From: Rhodoferax sp.
GTDB taxonomy: Bacteria > Pseudomonadota > Gammaproteobacteria > Burkholderiales > Burkholderiaceae_C
Direction: 5' to 3'
DNA: 6,497 nucleotides
Assembly (NCBI GenBank): GCA_030683195.1
Contig: JAUXQA010000237.1
Coordinates: 1 to 6,497, forward strand
Shown in pieces: positions 1 to 6,057 of the stretch (the first letter of the stretch is position 1; the number at the start of each line of letters is the position of its first letter). A model generated the notes under the pieces. It did no database searches and was not told the DNA's origin. It saw only the letters and a program-made list of their open reading frames with translations. The translations under genes were made by a program, and so were the position numbers.

Positions 1-518
1 CCATCACCAACGACATTTACACCAAGGAAGACCAGCGCCTGCTGACGGTAAGTGGTGCCTTGAATGCCGAACGCATCATGGGCGTGGAAACCGGTGGCTG
101 CCCGCACACCGCCATCCGCGAAGACTGCTCCATCAATTTGGAGGCCATTGATCGCATGTTGGAGGAGTTCCCCAACGCTGACATCGTGTTTGTCGAAAGC
201 GGCGGCGACAACCTGGCCGCTACTTTCAGCCCTGAACTCAGCGACCTCACCATTTACGTCATTGACGTGGCTGCCGGAGAAAAAATCCCCCGCAAAGGCG
301 GCCCCGGCATCACCAAGAGCGACCTGTTTGTCAGTAATAAAATTGACTTGGCCCCCTACGTGGGGGCCGATCTGGGCGTAATGGAAGCCGACACCATCCG
401 CATGCGCACCACCCCCAAAGGCCTCAAACCCTTTGTCATGACCAATTTGAAGACCCAGGCAGGATTAGCAGAGGTGATTTCCTTCATCGAATCAAAAGGC
501 ATGCTGCAAGCCAGTTAG
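1..518 (+). CDS. ureG: Urease accessory protein UreG (GTPase), 5'-truncated by window edge
   Basis: UreG is the SIMIBI-class GTPase that, with UreD/UreF and UreE, drives GTP-dependent nickel delivery into apo-urease in the cytoplasm. The reading frame (codons from base 3) gives 171 residues up to a TAG at 516-518; the N-terminus with the P-loop lies outside the window. Visible family signatures are ITNDIYTKEDQ at the left edge, ETGGCPHTAIRED with the metal-binding Cys-Pro-His (codons 99-107), the ESGGDNLAATFSPELSD segment, and the guanine-specificity motif NKID (codons 336-347). The C-terminus GMLQAS is a normal family end. It is presumably the last gene of a urease cluster lying to the left, since a tRNA gene follows at once. 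No frameshift or missing motif is seen in the part present. Confidence 0.97.
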   Translation, partial: ITNDIYTKEDQRLLTVSGALNAERIMGVETGGCPHTAIREDCSINLEAIDRMLEEFPNADIVFVESGGDNLAATFSPELSDLTIYVIDVAAGEKIPRKGGPGITKSDLFVSNKIDLAPYVGADLGVMEADTIRMRTTPKGLKPFVMTNLKTQAGLAEVISFIESKGMLQAS

Positions 519-521
519 AAT
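516..521 (+). promoter_or_regulatory. Candidate -10 element of the tRNA-Ser promoter
   Basis: TAGAAT matches the sigma-70 -10 consensus at five of six positions. It ends 9 bases before the first base of the tRNA and overlaps the ureG stop codon. It is followed by a GC-rich stretch (ACGCGGC), the kind of discriminator found at growth-regulated stable-RNA promoters. I see no convincing -35 hexamer 16-18 bases upstream, so this is a position-based inference; the tRNA could instead be read through from ureG. Confidence 0.4.
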
Positions 522-530
522 ACGCGGCTT

Positions 531-618
531 GGAAGCGTGGCAGAGTGGTCGATTGCACCGGTCTTGAAAACCGGCAAACCGAAAGGTTTCGTGAGTTCGA
601 ATCTCACCGCTTCCGCCA
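531..618 (+). tRNA. tRNA-Ser, anticodon UGA
   Basis: The gene is 88 bases long including an encoded 3' CCA (616-618). The acceptor stem GGAAGCG (531-537) pairs perfectly with CGCTTCC (608-614), and the discriminator is G615, as usual for serine tRNAs. The anticodon stem CCGGT/ACCGG (558-562 and 570-574) encloses the 7-base loop CTTGAAA, placing anticodon TGA at 565-567, which reads UCN codons, chiefly UCA. A long variable arm (AAACC, GAAA loop, GGTTT) and the T-loop TTCGAAT confirm the class II serine type. It lies only 12 bases after ureG and is followed by a strong terminator. Confidence 0.97.
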
Positions 619-624
619 AAACAG

Positions 625-663
625 AACCCCAAGTCAGCGATTGACTTGGGGTTTTTCTTTTTT
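625..663 (+). terminator. Rho-independent terminator after tRNA-Ser
   Basis: A perfect 10-bp stem, CCCCAAGTCA (627-636) and TGACTTGGGG (642-651), closes a 5-base loop and is extended by two A-T pairs. It is followed by a T-rich run (TTTTTCTTTTTT, starting at 652). This is a textbook intrinsic terminator ending the tRNA transcript, and any ureG read-through, before the next gene. Confidence 0.93.
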
Positions 664-732
664 CAGACTCCGTTATGCGCCTGGCGCTGCCAGTCCGGCG
701 ACATCACTGTGTACAGAGGCAACTGACTCAAT

Positions 733-1338
733 ATGGGATTGCAAGACAACGACGAGGACCAAAACCTGCAGCGCGAGCGTGAAAAGCAACGTCAGATCGA
801 CGCAACCCGCGCACGGTTTTCCGCGTTTTCCCAAAATAATTTGACTAAAAAAACGGTGTCCCCCATCAAAACCGGGTTGATCCCGATGATGATTTTTTGG
901 TGCCTCGTCATGGGCTTTTTGTACTGGGGCATGACGTACTACCTGAAGCCCAAACAAGCCCAGGTGCTGGCCAACGGCGATTTGGTGATCAGCCGATCGA
1001 AGGACGGTCATTTTTACGCCACGGGCACCGTCAATGGCCGAGAAGCCAGATTCATGGTGGATACCGGCGCCTCCCTGGTGAGCGTGAGTGAAAGCTTTGC
1101 GTTAAAGGCATCGATTGGTGCTGGCGTCCCCGCCACGTTCAGAACAGCCAATGGTGACCGCCCAGGGCGCATTGTGGAAGGCCTGAGCGTTGCCATCGGG
1201 CCCTTGAGCGTCACCAACATCAAGGTAGGCATTGGGTTGCATGGCGGTGATGAAAGCGACGCCCTGCTCGGCCAGTCGTTCTTGTCAAAATTTGACATGA
1301 CCATGAGCAACAACCAGATGGTGCTGCGGGCACGTTGA
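733..1338 (+). CDS. Membrane-anchored retropepsin-like aspartic protease (DTGA clan AA family)
   Basis: The product has 201 residues. Residues 1-47 form a charged, Gln/Arg-rich segment predicted to be cytoplasmic. Residues about 48-69 (LIPMMIFWCLVMGFLYWGMTYY) are one hydrophobic membrane span. Residues about 80-200 form a single retropepsin-like domain with the catalytic signature VDTGAS (Asp110-Thr-Gly) and the downstream LLGQSFL motif (178-184), followed by a typical beta-strand end. One active-site Asp per chain means it would have to act as a homodimer. The single span after a basic N-terminus suggests the protease domain is periplasmic; this is inference. The ATG at 733 is the only upstream start, because an in-frame TGA lies at 724-726. 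A weak AGAGG (715-719) sits 13 bases before it. The substrate is unknown. The family is widespread in proteobacteria (I recall TIGR02281) and poorly characterised. Confidence 0.9.
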   Translation: MGLQDNDEDQNLQREREKQRQIDATRARFSAFSQNNLTKKTVSPIKTGLIPMMIFWCLVMGFLYWGMTYYLKPKQAQVLANGDLVISRSKDGHFYATGTVNGREARFMVDTGASLVSVSESFALKASIGAGVPATFRTANGDRPGRIVEGLSVAIGPLSVTNIKVGIGLHGGDESDALLGQSFLSKFDMTMSNNQMVLRAR

Positions 1339-1442
1339 ATCACCAGTCTTGACAAAGCTCAAGCCCTTTTAGGCCGCCCAAACCAGAATTTAACCATTGC
1401 CAAAACCGCGATCGGCGGACAAAGGCACTTGGTACTTTCTGT

Positions 1443-1447
1443 CAGGA
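1443..1447 (+). promoter_or_regulatory. Shine-Dalgarno that fixes the start of the 67-residue ORF
   Basis: AGGAG lies 9 bases before the ATG at 1457. It favours that start over the in-frame TTG at 1397, which has no purine-rich sequence ahead of it. Confidence 0.65.
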
Positions 1448-1456
1448 GCGAAGCGC

Positions 1457-1660
1457 ATGGAAAAGCAGGGAATTCAAAAAATTACGAGGTCAGCAGGGCA
1501 GCCCGTCATTCACCCTTACTCTGCGCTGGACCCCTTGCCGGTGCCCGAGGCCATTGAGTCCAATACCGATGCCGTCTGGGCCCTTTGGCAAGACTCCATG
1601 TCAAGCTACGACGCGGATCAGGAGAGCGATTTCGAAAGTACCATGCCAGCGGATCTGTAA
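1457..1660 (+). CDS. Small acidic hypothetical protein, 67 aa
   Basis: I do not recognise a family. The ATG at 1457 is chosen for its AGGAG 9 bases upstream; the frame stays open back to a TTG at 1397 (87 residues), which lacks a ribosome binding site. The first 16 residues are basic (MEKQGIQKITRSAGQP). The middle is proline-rich (LDPLPVPEAIE), followed by a short amphipathic-looking DAVWALWQDSM, and the last 20 residues are strongly acidic and Ser/Asp/Glu-rich. There is no signal peptide, membrane span or cysteine, so a soluble cytoplasmic protein is likely. It lies 118 bases after the protease gene and converges with the CBS-domain gene across a 29-base gap. It could be a lineage-specific regulator or adaptor, but nothing visible proves a function. 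Confidence 0.65.
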   Translation: MEKQGIQKITRSAGQPVIHPYSALDPLPVPEAIESNTDAVWALWQDSMSSYDADQESDFESTMPADL

Positions 1661-1689
1661 GCGCACTTCGGTGGCAGTTGGTCTATTGA

Positions 1690-2376
1690 TCAGCCCCAAA
1701 GGTCCAGCGGGGGTTCAGTGACCACAGCGCGCAAGATATCCGAGCGTGACACAAAGCCGGCCACAATGCCTTGCTCATCCACCACCGCCAAGCCTGGCAG
1801 CCCCGTGTCCACCAACACGCTGGCGACCCATCGGATATCGGCGTCCGGCGACACGCTGGGCACCGGCGAGACCATGACGTCGCCCACGTTTTGCGCCATG
1901 AAAGCCTGCCACACCAGCGGATCGCTACCCGGCAAGGGCAGCCGATCCACACTGAGCAAATCACCACGGCAAAGCAGGCCAACAAGCCTGCCGGCATCGT
2001 TCACCACTGGTGCCTGGCCAACACCCTGGCTCGACAGCAGCTGCCAACCGTCCAGCACCGTGGCCGAATCCGCAATGCTGATCACCTGACGGCTCATCAA
2101 GTCGTCAACCCGGCGCATCGGATTTCGCTGAAGAATGGGGTTTTTGGTCTGGCTATAGGCCGCGAGAGCTGCGCGATGGGTCTCGTTGATGGGCTCTGCT
2201 GAGGCAAGCGGTTCAGCGGCACCTGACTGGACCTCGGCATATGCGGGGTCGACACCATCCCGCTTCACGGGCTTGATCGGGTCTGTGCGAGCAGCAGCAC
2301 CAGGTCGGGCAATCTGGCGCAACTGTTCCATCGAACCCCGAAATGACTGGCCTCTGACACCATAAACGTAAAACAT
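1690..2376 (-). CDS. CBS-domain protein (tandem CBS pair), 228 aa
   Basis: The product carries two consecutive CBS domains, roughly residues 91-143 (VDDLMSRQVISI to GLLCRGDLLS) and 165-220 (VGDVMVSPVPSV to FVSRSDILRAV). Each has the usual DxM start, hydrophobic PVV/LAVVD strand, GR/GIVxG turn and final R-D-[IL] helix. Paired CBS domains form a Bateman module that typically binds adenine nucleotides. There is no attached enzyme or transporter domain, so it is probably a stand-alone sensor acting on a partner. Residues 1-90 resemble no domain I know and are rich in Ala, Pro and Arg. The ATG at 2376 is preferred, since AAGGAGGG sits 6 bases upstream; an adjacent in-frame GTG at 2379 would be only 3 bases from it. 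It follows hemW by 62 bases on the same strand. Confidence 0.88.
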   Translation of the reverse strand: MFYVYGVRGQSFRGSMEQLRQIARPGAAARTDPIKPVKRDGVDPAYAEVQSGAAEPLASAEPINETHRAALAAYSQTKNPILQRNPMRRVDDLMSRQVISIADSATVLDGWQLLSSQGVGQAPVVNDAGRLVGLLCRGDLLSVDRLPLPGSDPLVWQAFMAQNVGDVMVSPVPSVSPDADIRWVASVLVDTGLPGLAVVDEQGIVAGFVSRSDILRAVVTEPPLDLWG

Positions 2377-2382
2377 CACCGA

Positions 2383-2390
2383 CCCTCCTT
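2383..2390 (-). promoter_or_regulatory. Strong Shine-Dalgarno of the CBS-domain gene
   Basis: On the minus strand this reads AAGGAGGG, nearly a full anti-16S match and the strongest ribosome binding site in the window. Its 6-base spacing selects the ATG at 2376 over the GTG at 2379. Confidence 0.8.
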
Positions 2391-2404
2391 CATTAGCACC
2401 ACAA

Positions 2405-2410
2405 ACTATA
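2405..2410 (-). promoter_or_regulatory. Possible -10 element for the CBS-domain gene
   Basis: TATAGT on the minus strand differs from the TATAAT consensus at one base and lies in the 62-base gap after hemW. The 16-18-base upstream positions show no recognisable -35 hexamer, so an independent promoter is only suggested. A start about 7 bases downstream would leave a short leader carrying the AAGGAGGG. Confidence 0.3.
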
Positions 2411-2438
2411 GCGCAGCGGGTCGGAATGGCCTAGTGCC

Positions 2439-3689
2439 TCACTGGGTCGGCGGCAGAAACAGGGCTTGCAAGTCGTTCAAAAAATCAAAACCCCGCTCGC
2501 TGGGTTTGACGTTCACAAAATCACGCTCAATCAAGCCCTTTCGTTCCGCTTCGTCCAGCCCTTTTTGAATGGCTGTCAGGGCCAGGCCGGTGCGATCTGA
2601 AAACTGCTGCAGACTGAACCCATCCTTGAGCCGCAAGGCATTCAGCATGAACTCAAACGGCAACTCGGCGCGGCTGACCTCAGCCTCCTGGGCAATGCAG
2701 TGACCCGCCAAAGCGTTGTCCATGTACAGGCGCGGCTCGCGAAAGCGCACCTGGCGCACCACCCGGTGGGCAAAACTGAGCTTGCTGTGGGCGCCGGCAC
2801 CAATGCCCAGATAGTCCCCAAACTGCCAGTAATTGAGGTTGTGAAAGCAACGGTGACCCGGGCGCGCGTAAGCCGACACCTCATATCGCTGCAAGCCTGC
2901 CTCACCGGTCATCTCGGTGATGAGGTCCAGCATGTCGTAGGCGGTATCTTCCTCGGGGATTTCTGGCGGGAACTTGGCAAAAAAGGTGTTGGGCTCAATC
3001 GTGAGGTGATAAATCGAGATGTGTGACGGTGCCAAGGCCAGCGCGGTGCGCATGTCCTCACGCAAGTCAGGCAGGGTCTGCCCGGGCAAGGCATACATGA
3101 TGTCCAGATTGAAGGTGTCAAACGCCTGCGCAGCCTCCTCGACAGCCGCCAGCGCCTGCGCCCGGTCATGTACGCGGCCCAGCGTCTTGAGGAATCCGTC
3201 GTTGAAGCTCTGCACCCCCACCGAGAGGCGCGTGACGCCAGCCGACCTGAAGGCCCTGAAACGGTCCCGCTCAAACGTCCCCGGGTTGGCTTCCAGCGTG
3301 ATTTCGCAATCAGGCGTCAGAGGCAAACGGGCCCGGATCCCGCCCAACAAACGGTCAATCGCCTCCGGGGAAAACAGGCTGGGCGTGCCCCCGCCAATGA
3401 AGATGCTGTGCACCGCACGACCCCAGACCATCGACAAGGATGCCTCCAGGTCCGCCATCAAGGCGTCCAGGTAGCGCTGTTCGGGCAATTCGGCGGCGCG
3501 CATCTCATGCGAATTGAAGTCGCAATAAGGGCACTTTTTCAGGCACCACGGCAAGTGCACATACAGCGACAAGGGCGGCAAGGAGGCAAACCGGAGCGTG
3601 CCCGGCCGCATGTAATGCTGAATGTCGTGCGGCAATTGGGCAGCAGCCACCGTGCTGGCCTCGGAGGATTCAGGAAAAATCGGGATCAT
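2439..3689 (-). CDS. hemW: Radical SAM heme chaperone HemW
   Basis: HemW is a cytoplasmic heme-binding radical SAM protein that donates heme to apo-proteins. It was formerly annotated as an oxygen-independent coproporphyrinogen III oxidase-like protein, but it is not HemN itself. The 416-residue product shows the [4Fe-4S]/SAM motif CLKKCPYCDF with Cys49, Cys53 and Cys56, the GGGTPS segment (99-104), the TLEANPGT strand (131-138), SVGVQSFND (156-164), LDIMYALPGQT (195-205), HNLNYWQFGDYLGIGAGAHS (283-302) and a C-terminal winged-helix-like HemN_C region (about 345-412). It is longer than the roughly 380-residue E. coli protein because about 33 extra residues precede the first cysteine. The ATG at 3689 lies 17 bases after the rdgB stop and has no clear Shine-Dalgarno. 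An internal Met27 would be closer to the usual length but also lacks one. The rdgB–hemW order is common in Burkholderiales. Confidence 0.95.
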   Translation of the reverse strand: MIPIFPESSEASTVAAAQLPHDIQHYMRPGTLRFASLPPLSLYVHLPWCLKKCPYCDFNSHEMRAAELPEQRYLDALMADLEASLSMVWGRAVHSIFIGGGTPSLFSPEAIDRLLGGIRARLPLTPDCEITLEANPGTFERDRFRAFRSAGVTRLSVGVQSFNDGFLKTLGRVHDRAQALAAVEEAAQAFDTFNLDIMYALPGQTLPDLREDMRTALALAPSHISIYHLTIEPNTFFAKFPPEIPEEDTAYDMLDLITEMTGEAGLQRYEVSAYARPGHRCFHNLNYWQFGDYLGIGAGAHSKLSFAHRVVRQVRFREPRLYMDNALAGHCIAQEAEVSRAELPFEFMLNALRLKDGFSLQQFSDRTGLALTAIQKGLDEAERKGLIERDFVNVKPSERGFDFLNDLQALFLPPTQ

Positions 3690-3706
3690 GCGGCGTGCCA
3701 GTCAAG

Positions 3707-4306
3707 TCAGAGCCAGCGTTCGCGCATCAAGGCCACCATCGCCCGCGCTGCCCGACCCCGGTGGCTGCTGGCGTTCTTGACATCGGGTGGCAGTTGGGCG
3801 AAGGTCTGACCAAACTCAGGGATGTACATCACGGGGTCGAACCCAAAACCATGGCTACCCATCGGCTCGCGGGTAATTTCACCCACCACCCGCCCTACCG
3901 CAATGAGGGGCTCCGGGTCTTGGGGTGAACGAACCGCCACCAGGGTGCTCACCAGCGCGGCGCGGCGGTTGTCAACCTCGCGCATTTGCGCCAGCAAGGC
4001 CAGCACGTTGTTATCGTCGCCCTTGGCATACCCATATTGCATCGCGTAGTGGGCGGTATCCACACCGGGCAAGCCGCCAAAAGCATCCACACACAGGCCG
4101 GCGTCGTCCGCCAGCGCAGGCAGGCCGCTCTGGGCGGAGGCATGGCGCGCTTTGGCCAGCGCGTTTTCCACAAAGGTGTGAAACGGCTCAGCCGCCTCCC
4201 CAATGCCCAACTCACTCTGAGCCACCAACTCAAATGCCAGGGGCTCAAACATGGCGCGAAGTTCGGCCAATTTACCTTTGTTGTTCGATGCCAACACAAT
4301 TTTCAT
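3707..4306 (-). CDS. rdgB: RdgB/HAM1 non-canonical purine NTP pyrophosphatase
   Basis: This enzyme hydrolyses dITP, ITP and XTP to the monophosphate and pyrophosphate, keeping deaminated purines out of DNA and RNA. The length of 199 residues matches the family (E. coli 197). Visible motifs are the N-terminal SNNKGKL (7-13) that holds the triphosphate, Glu47-Asn48 of FVENAL, the metal-binding and catalytic ADDAGL (66-71, Asp67/Asp68), the base-pocket FGFDP (154-158) and the C-terminal SHRGRA (181-186). The segment PGVDTAHYAMQYGY replaces the SARYAG form I know from E. coli; I believe this is normal in related betaproteobacteria but cannot verify it. The ATG at 4306 follows AGAGG by 9 bases, and that ribosome binding site lies inside the AT-rich repeat-like block after rph. 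Confidence 0.96.
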   Translation of the reverse strand: MKIVLASNNKGKLAELRAMFEPLAFELVAQSELGIGEAAEPFHTFVENALAKARHASAQSGLPALADDAGLCVDAFGGLPGVDTAHYAMQYGYAKGDDNNVLALLAQMREVDNRRAALVSTLVAVRSPQDPEPLIAVGRVVGEITREPMGSHGFGFDPVMYIPEFGQTFAQLPPDVKNASSHRGRAARAMVALMRERWL

Positions 4307-4307
4307 T

Positions 4308-4362
4308 AAAATAGACCTCTAGCCGGCGTTTTATATGGATTAATAGCTATTTATTTAATAGC
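4308..4362. repeat. Repeat-like intergenic block at the rph/rdgB junction
   Basis: This AT-rich block stands out from the GC-rich flanks. Directly visible are three copies of the half-site AATAGC/GCTATT. Two form the palindrome AATAGCTATT (4342-4351), and GCTATT (4346-4351) pairs with AATAGC (4357-4362) around a 5-base loop. On the minus strand it continues to CCGGCTAGAGGTCTATTTTA. From memory, many Comamonadaceae intergenic regions carry repeats built from AATAGCTATT plus a GCTAGAGGCCTATTTT-like end, and this matches that plan. The outer half-site encodes the last codons and stop of rph, and the other end supplies the Shine-Dalgarno of rdgB. Only this copy is in the window, so repetitiveness itself is not shown here. 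Confidence 0.5.
4316..4320 (-). promoter_or_regulatory. Shine-Dalgarno of rdgB, inside the repeat-like block
   Basis: AGAGG on the minus strand lies 9 bases before the rdgB ATG (4306). The sequence between them, TCTATTTTA, is unusually AT-rich for this genome. Confidence 0.6.
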
Positions 4363-5078
4363 GATTCTCTTTGTATTGAAATCAGGGCACTGATGCCTTT
4401 CTCGGCCAGTTCCAGCAGCGCATTCATCTCCTGGCGAGAAAAAGCTGCGCCTTCAGCGGTCCCCTGCACCTCGACAAAACGGCCTGCTCCGGTCATAACG
4501 ACGTTCATGTCCGTGTCGCAAGCCGCGTCTTCGGTGTAGTCCAGATCCAGCAGAGTCGCACCCTGCACGATACCCACCGAGATCGCCGCCACATGGTCGC
4601 GGATCGGCGAAACCCGCAGCTTGCCCTGCGCCATCAGGACCGCCACGGCATCCTGCGCGGCTACAAAAGCCCCGGTGATGGCGGCCGTGCGGGTACCACC
4701 ATCGGCCTGCAACACGTCGCAGTCAAGATGAATGGTGCGCTCGCCCAACAGGCCAAGGTCAAACACCGCCCGCATGGATCGGCCAATCAGGCGCTGAATC
4801 TCCTGGGTACGACCGCTTTGCTTGCCCCGCGCGGCCTCGCGGTCGTTGCGGGTGTGGGTGGCACGGGGCAACATGCCGTACTCAGCCGTCACCCAGCCTT
4901 CACCACTGCCCTTTTTGTGGCTCGGCACTTTTTCCTCAACCGAGGCGGTGCACAACACTTTGGTGTTGCCAAACTCAATCAGCACAGACCCTTCGGCATG
5001 CATGGTGTACCCACGCGTGAGACGCACAGGCCTGATTTGGTCCGCCAAACGGGCTGCGGCTCTTGAAACAGGACTCAT
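4347..5078 (-). CDS. rph: RNase PH
   Basis: RNase PH is a phosphate-dependent 3'-to-5' exoribonuclease that trims tRNA precursor 3' ends and degrades structured RNA; it works as a hexamer in the cytoplasm. The 243-residue product is close to the usual 238-240 and has a single RNase PH domain. Signatures are RPVRLTRGYTMHAEGSVLI near the N-terminus, EGWVTAEYGMLPRATHTRN (60-78), the phosphate-binding DGGTRTAAITGAF (126-138), and the acidic catalytic cluster LDLDYTEDAACDTDMNVV (177-194). The last residues (RESLLNK) are encoded by an AT-rich stretch that belongs to the repeat-like block and look unlike the rest of the gene. The ATG at 5078 has no good Shine-Dalgarno (ATTGAACC precedes it). The gene is 61 bases after the PP2C gene and 40 bases before rdgB. 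Confidence 0.97.
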   Translation of the reverse strand: MSPVSRAAARLADQIRPVRLTRGYTMHAEGSVLIEFGNTKVLCTASVEEKVPSHKKGSGEGWVTAEYGMLPRATHTRNDREAARGKQSGRTQEIQRLIGRSMRAVFDLGLLGERTIHLDCDVLQADGGTRTAAITGAFVAAQDAVAVLMAQGKLRVSPIRDHVAAISVGIVQGATLLDLDYTEDAACDTDMNVVMTGAGRFVEVQGTAEGAAFSRQEMNALLELAEKGISALISIQRESLLNK

Positions 5079-5139
5079 GGTTCAATCTAAAAAAGTGGTG
5101 GAGCGGTCGATACGCCTGCCTGAATGGCAAGCGGCGAGC

Positions 5140-6057
5140 TTAGCTTCTTCTTGCGGCAGACCGGCGAATGGCTTCATTTATTTCGGCAATGGAGCGCTCA
5201 ATGGCTGCGTCATCAAGATCCTCGAGGCCTGAATCCGGCCAGCCCGCCTGGATGGTGGACGCGAAGACCCCCTCACTGATCGCGACCGTCGAAATACTGC
5301 CCCGCGTGGAGGCAAAGGCATCGGGCGTTTCCCACTCGAACGCAATAGCTGTGACGTTATCACTGGTGTCACCGGCTTTGCGCAAGGCTTTCTCAACCAG
5401 TTCAGGCACGGCCTCATCAACCGGTCGATGGGCCAACTCGTAAACAATGTCTTCGTCACTCAGACTCCCCCATAGGCCGTCTGAGCACAGCATCAGGGTG
5501 TCCCCCTGAAGCAAAGGCACTGGCCCGGCAATATCCAGAACCGGCTTGGCAGGAGAGCCCAGGCAAGTGAACAAAATATTGCGGTTCAGAGGCTCCTGGA
5601 GTTTCGATGCCAATGGCGGGCGCTGCTGGCGCTGCTCAAGAAATGAATGATCCCGGGTGCGCACCAACAAGCCGCCCTCGCGCACCACGTACAGACGGGA
5701 GTCACCGCAGTGAATCCAGGTTGCACCGCCATCCTGCACAACCACAGCCACCAGCGTGGTCCTGGGTGTGTCCATCATGCCTTTTTCAGTCGCGTAGCGA
5801 AGAATTTCCCGGTGCGCAGCCAGTGCGGCAGCCTCCAGAAAGGCCCCGACATCTGGCAGCACAGGCTTGGCCTCTTTTTGAAACAAGGCGGAGATGGTTT
5901 GCAAAGTCAGTTGGGCAGCGATCTCACCCAAAGGGTGCCCACCCATGCCGTCCGCCAGGATGAAGATACCTGATCCCCGGGTGTAGCAATAACCCATGCG
6001 GTCTTCATTCTTTTTTCGGCCACCTTTGCGGCTCACCTGAAACACGGAGAATTTCAT
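5140..6057 (-). CDS. PP2C-family Ser/Thr protein phosphatase
   Basis: The product is a metal-dependent (Mn/Mg) protein phosphatase of 305 residues. Residues 1-242 are the catalytic domain with all key motifs: KKNEDR (Glu18, Asp19), the metal-binding LADGMGGH (Asp36-Gly37), TTL (100-102), HCGDSRLY (116-123), RDHS (135-138), CSDGLW (Asp193) and the final GDTSDNVTAI (Asp230, Asp233, Asn234). The full acidic set suggests it is active. Residues about 243-305 form an extra tail with a Ser/Thr-rich linker, an acidic GLEDLDDAAIE helix and a basic RRSAARRS end, and no membrane span, so the enzyme is cytoplasmic. The ATG overlaps the stop of the upstream kinase gene in an ATGA, with a weak AGG 9 bases ahead, pointing to translational coupling. 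The likely role is to reverse phosphorylation by that kinase. Confidence 0.95.
   Translation of the reverse strand: MKFSVFQVSRKGGRKKNEDRMGYCYTRGSGIFILADGMGGHPLGEIAAQLTLQTISALFQKEAKPVLPDVGAFLEAAALAAHREILRYATEKGMMDTPRTTLVAVVVQDGGATWIHCGDSRLYVVREGGLLVRTRDHSFLEQRQQRPPLASKLQEPLNRNILFTCLGSPAKPVLDIAGPVPLLQGDTLMLCSDGLWGSLSDEDIVYELAHRPVDEAVPELVEKALRKAGDTSDNVTAIAFEWETPDAFASTRGSISTVAISEGVFASTIQAGWPDSGLEDLDDAAIERSIAEINEAIRRSAARRS

Noticed and set aside
545..844. Plus-strand open frame beginning inside the tRNA and running through the terminator.
   Set aside because: It overlaps a certain tRNA, a strong terminator and the start of the protease gene in another frame, and has no ribosome binding site.
1349..1354. 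Perfect TTGACA hexamer after the protease gene, a possible -35 for the 67-residue ORF.
   Set aside because: At 16-18 bases downstream there is only GGCCGC-like sequence and no acceptable -10, so no promoter is called.
1397..1456. N-terminal extension of the small ORF from a TTG at 1397.
   Set aside because: There is no Shine-Dalgarno before the TTG, whereas the ATG at 1457 has AGGAG at 9 bases.
1661..1689. Gap between the convergent 67-residue ORF and CBS gene, examined for a bidirectional terminator.
   Set aside because: No hairpin with a T-run is visible on either strand.
3168..3809. Long plus-strand open frame (213 codons) opposite hemW and rdgB.
   Set aside because: It is antisense to two clear conserved genes, and its product is rich in Arg, Gln and His with no recognisable motif, as expected of a shadow frame in GC-rich DNA.
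4593..5066. Plus-strand open frame of 157 codons opposite rph.
   Set aside because: It lies fully inside the well-supported rph gene on the other strand and shows no domain; treated as a shadow.
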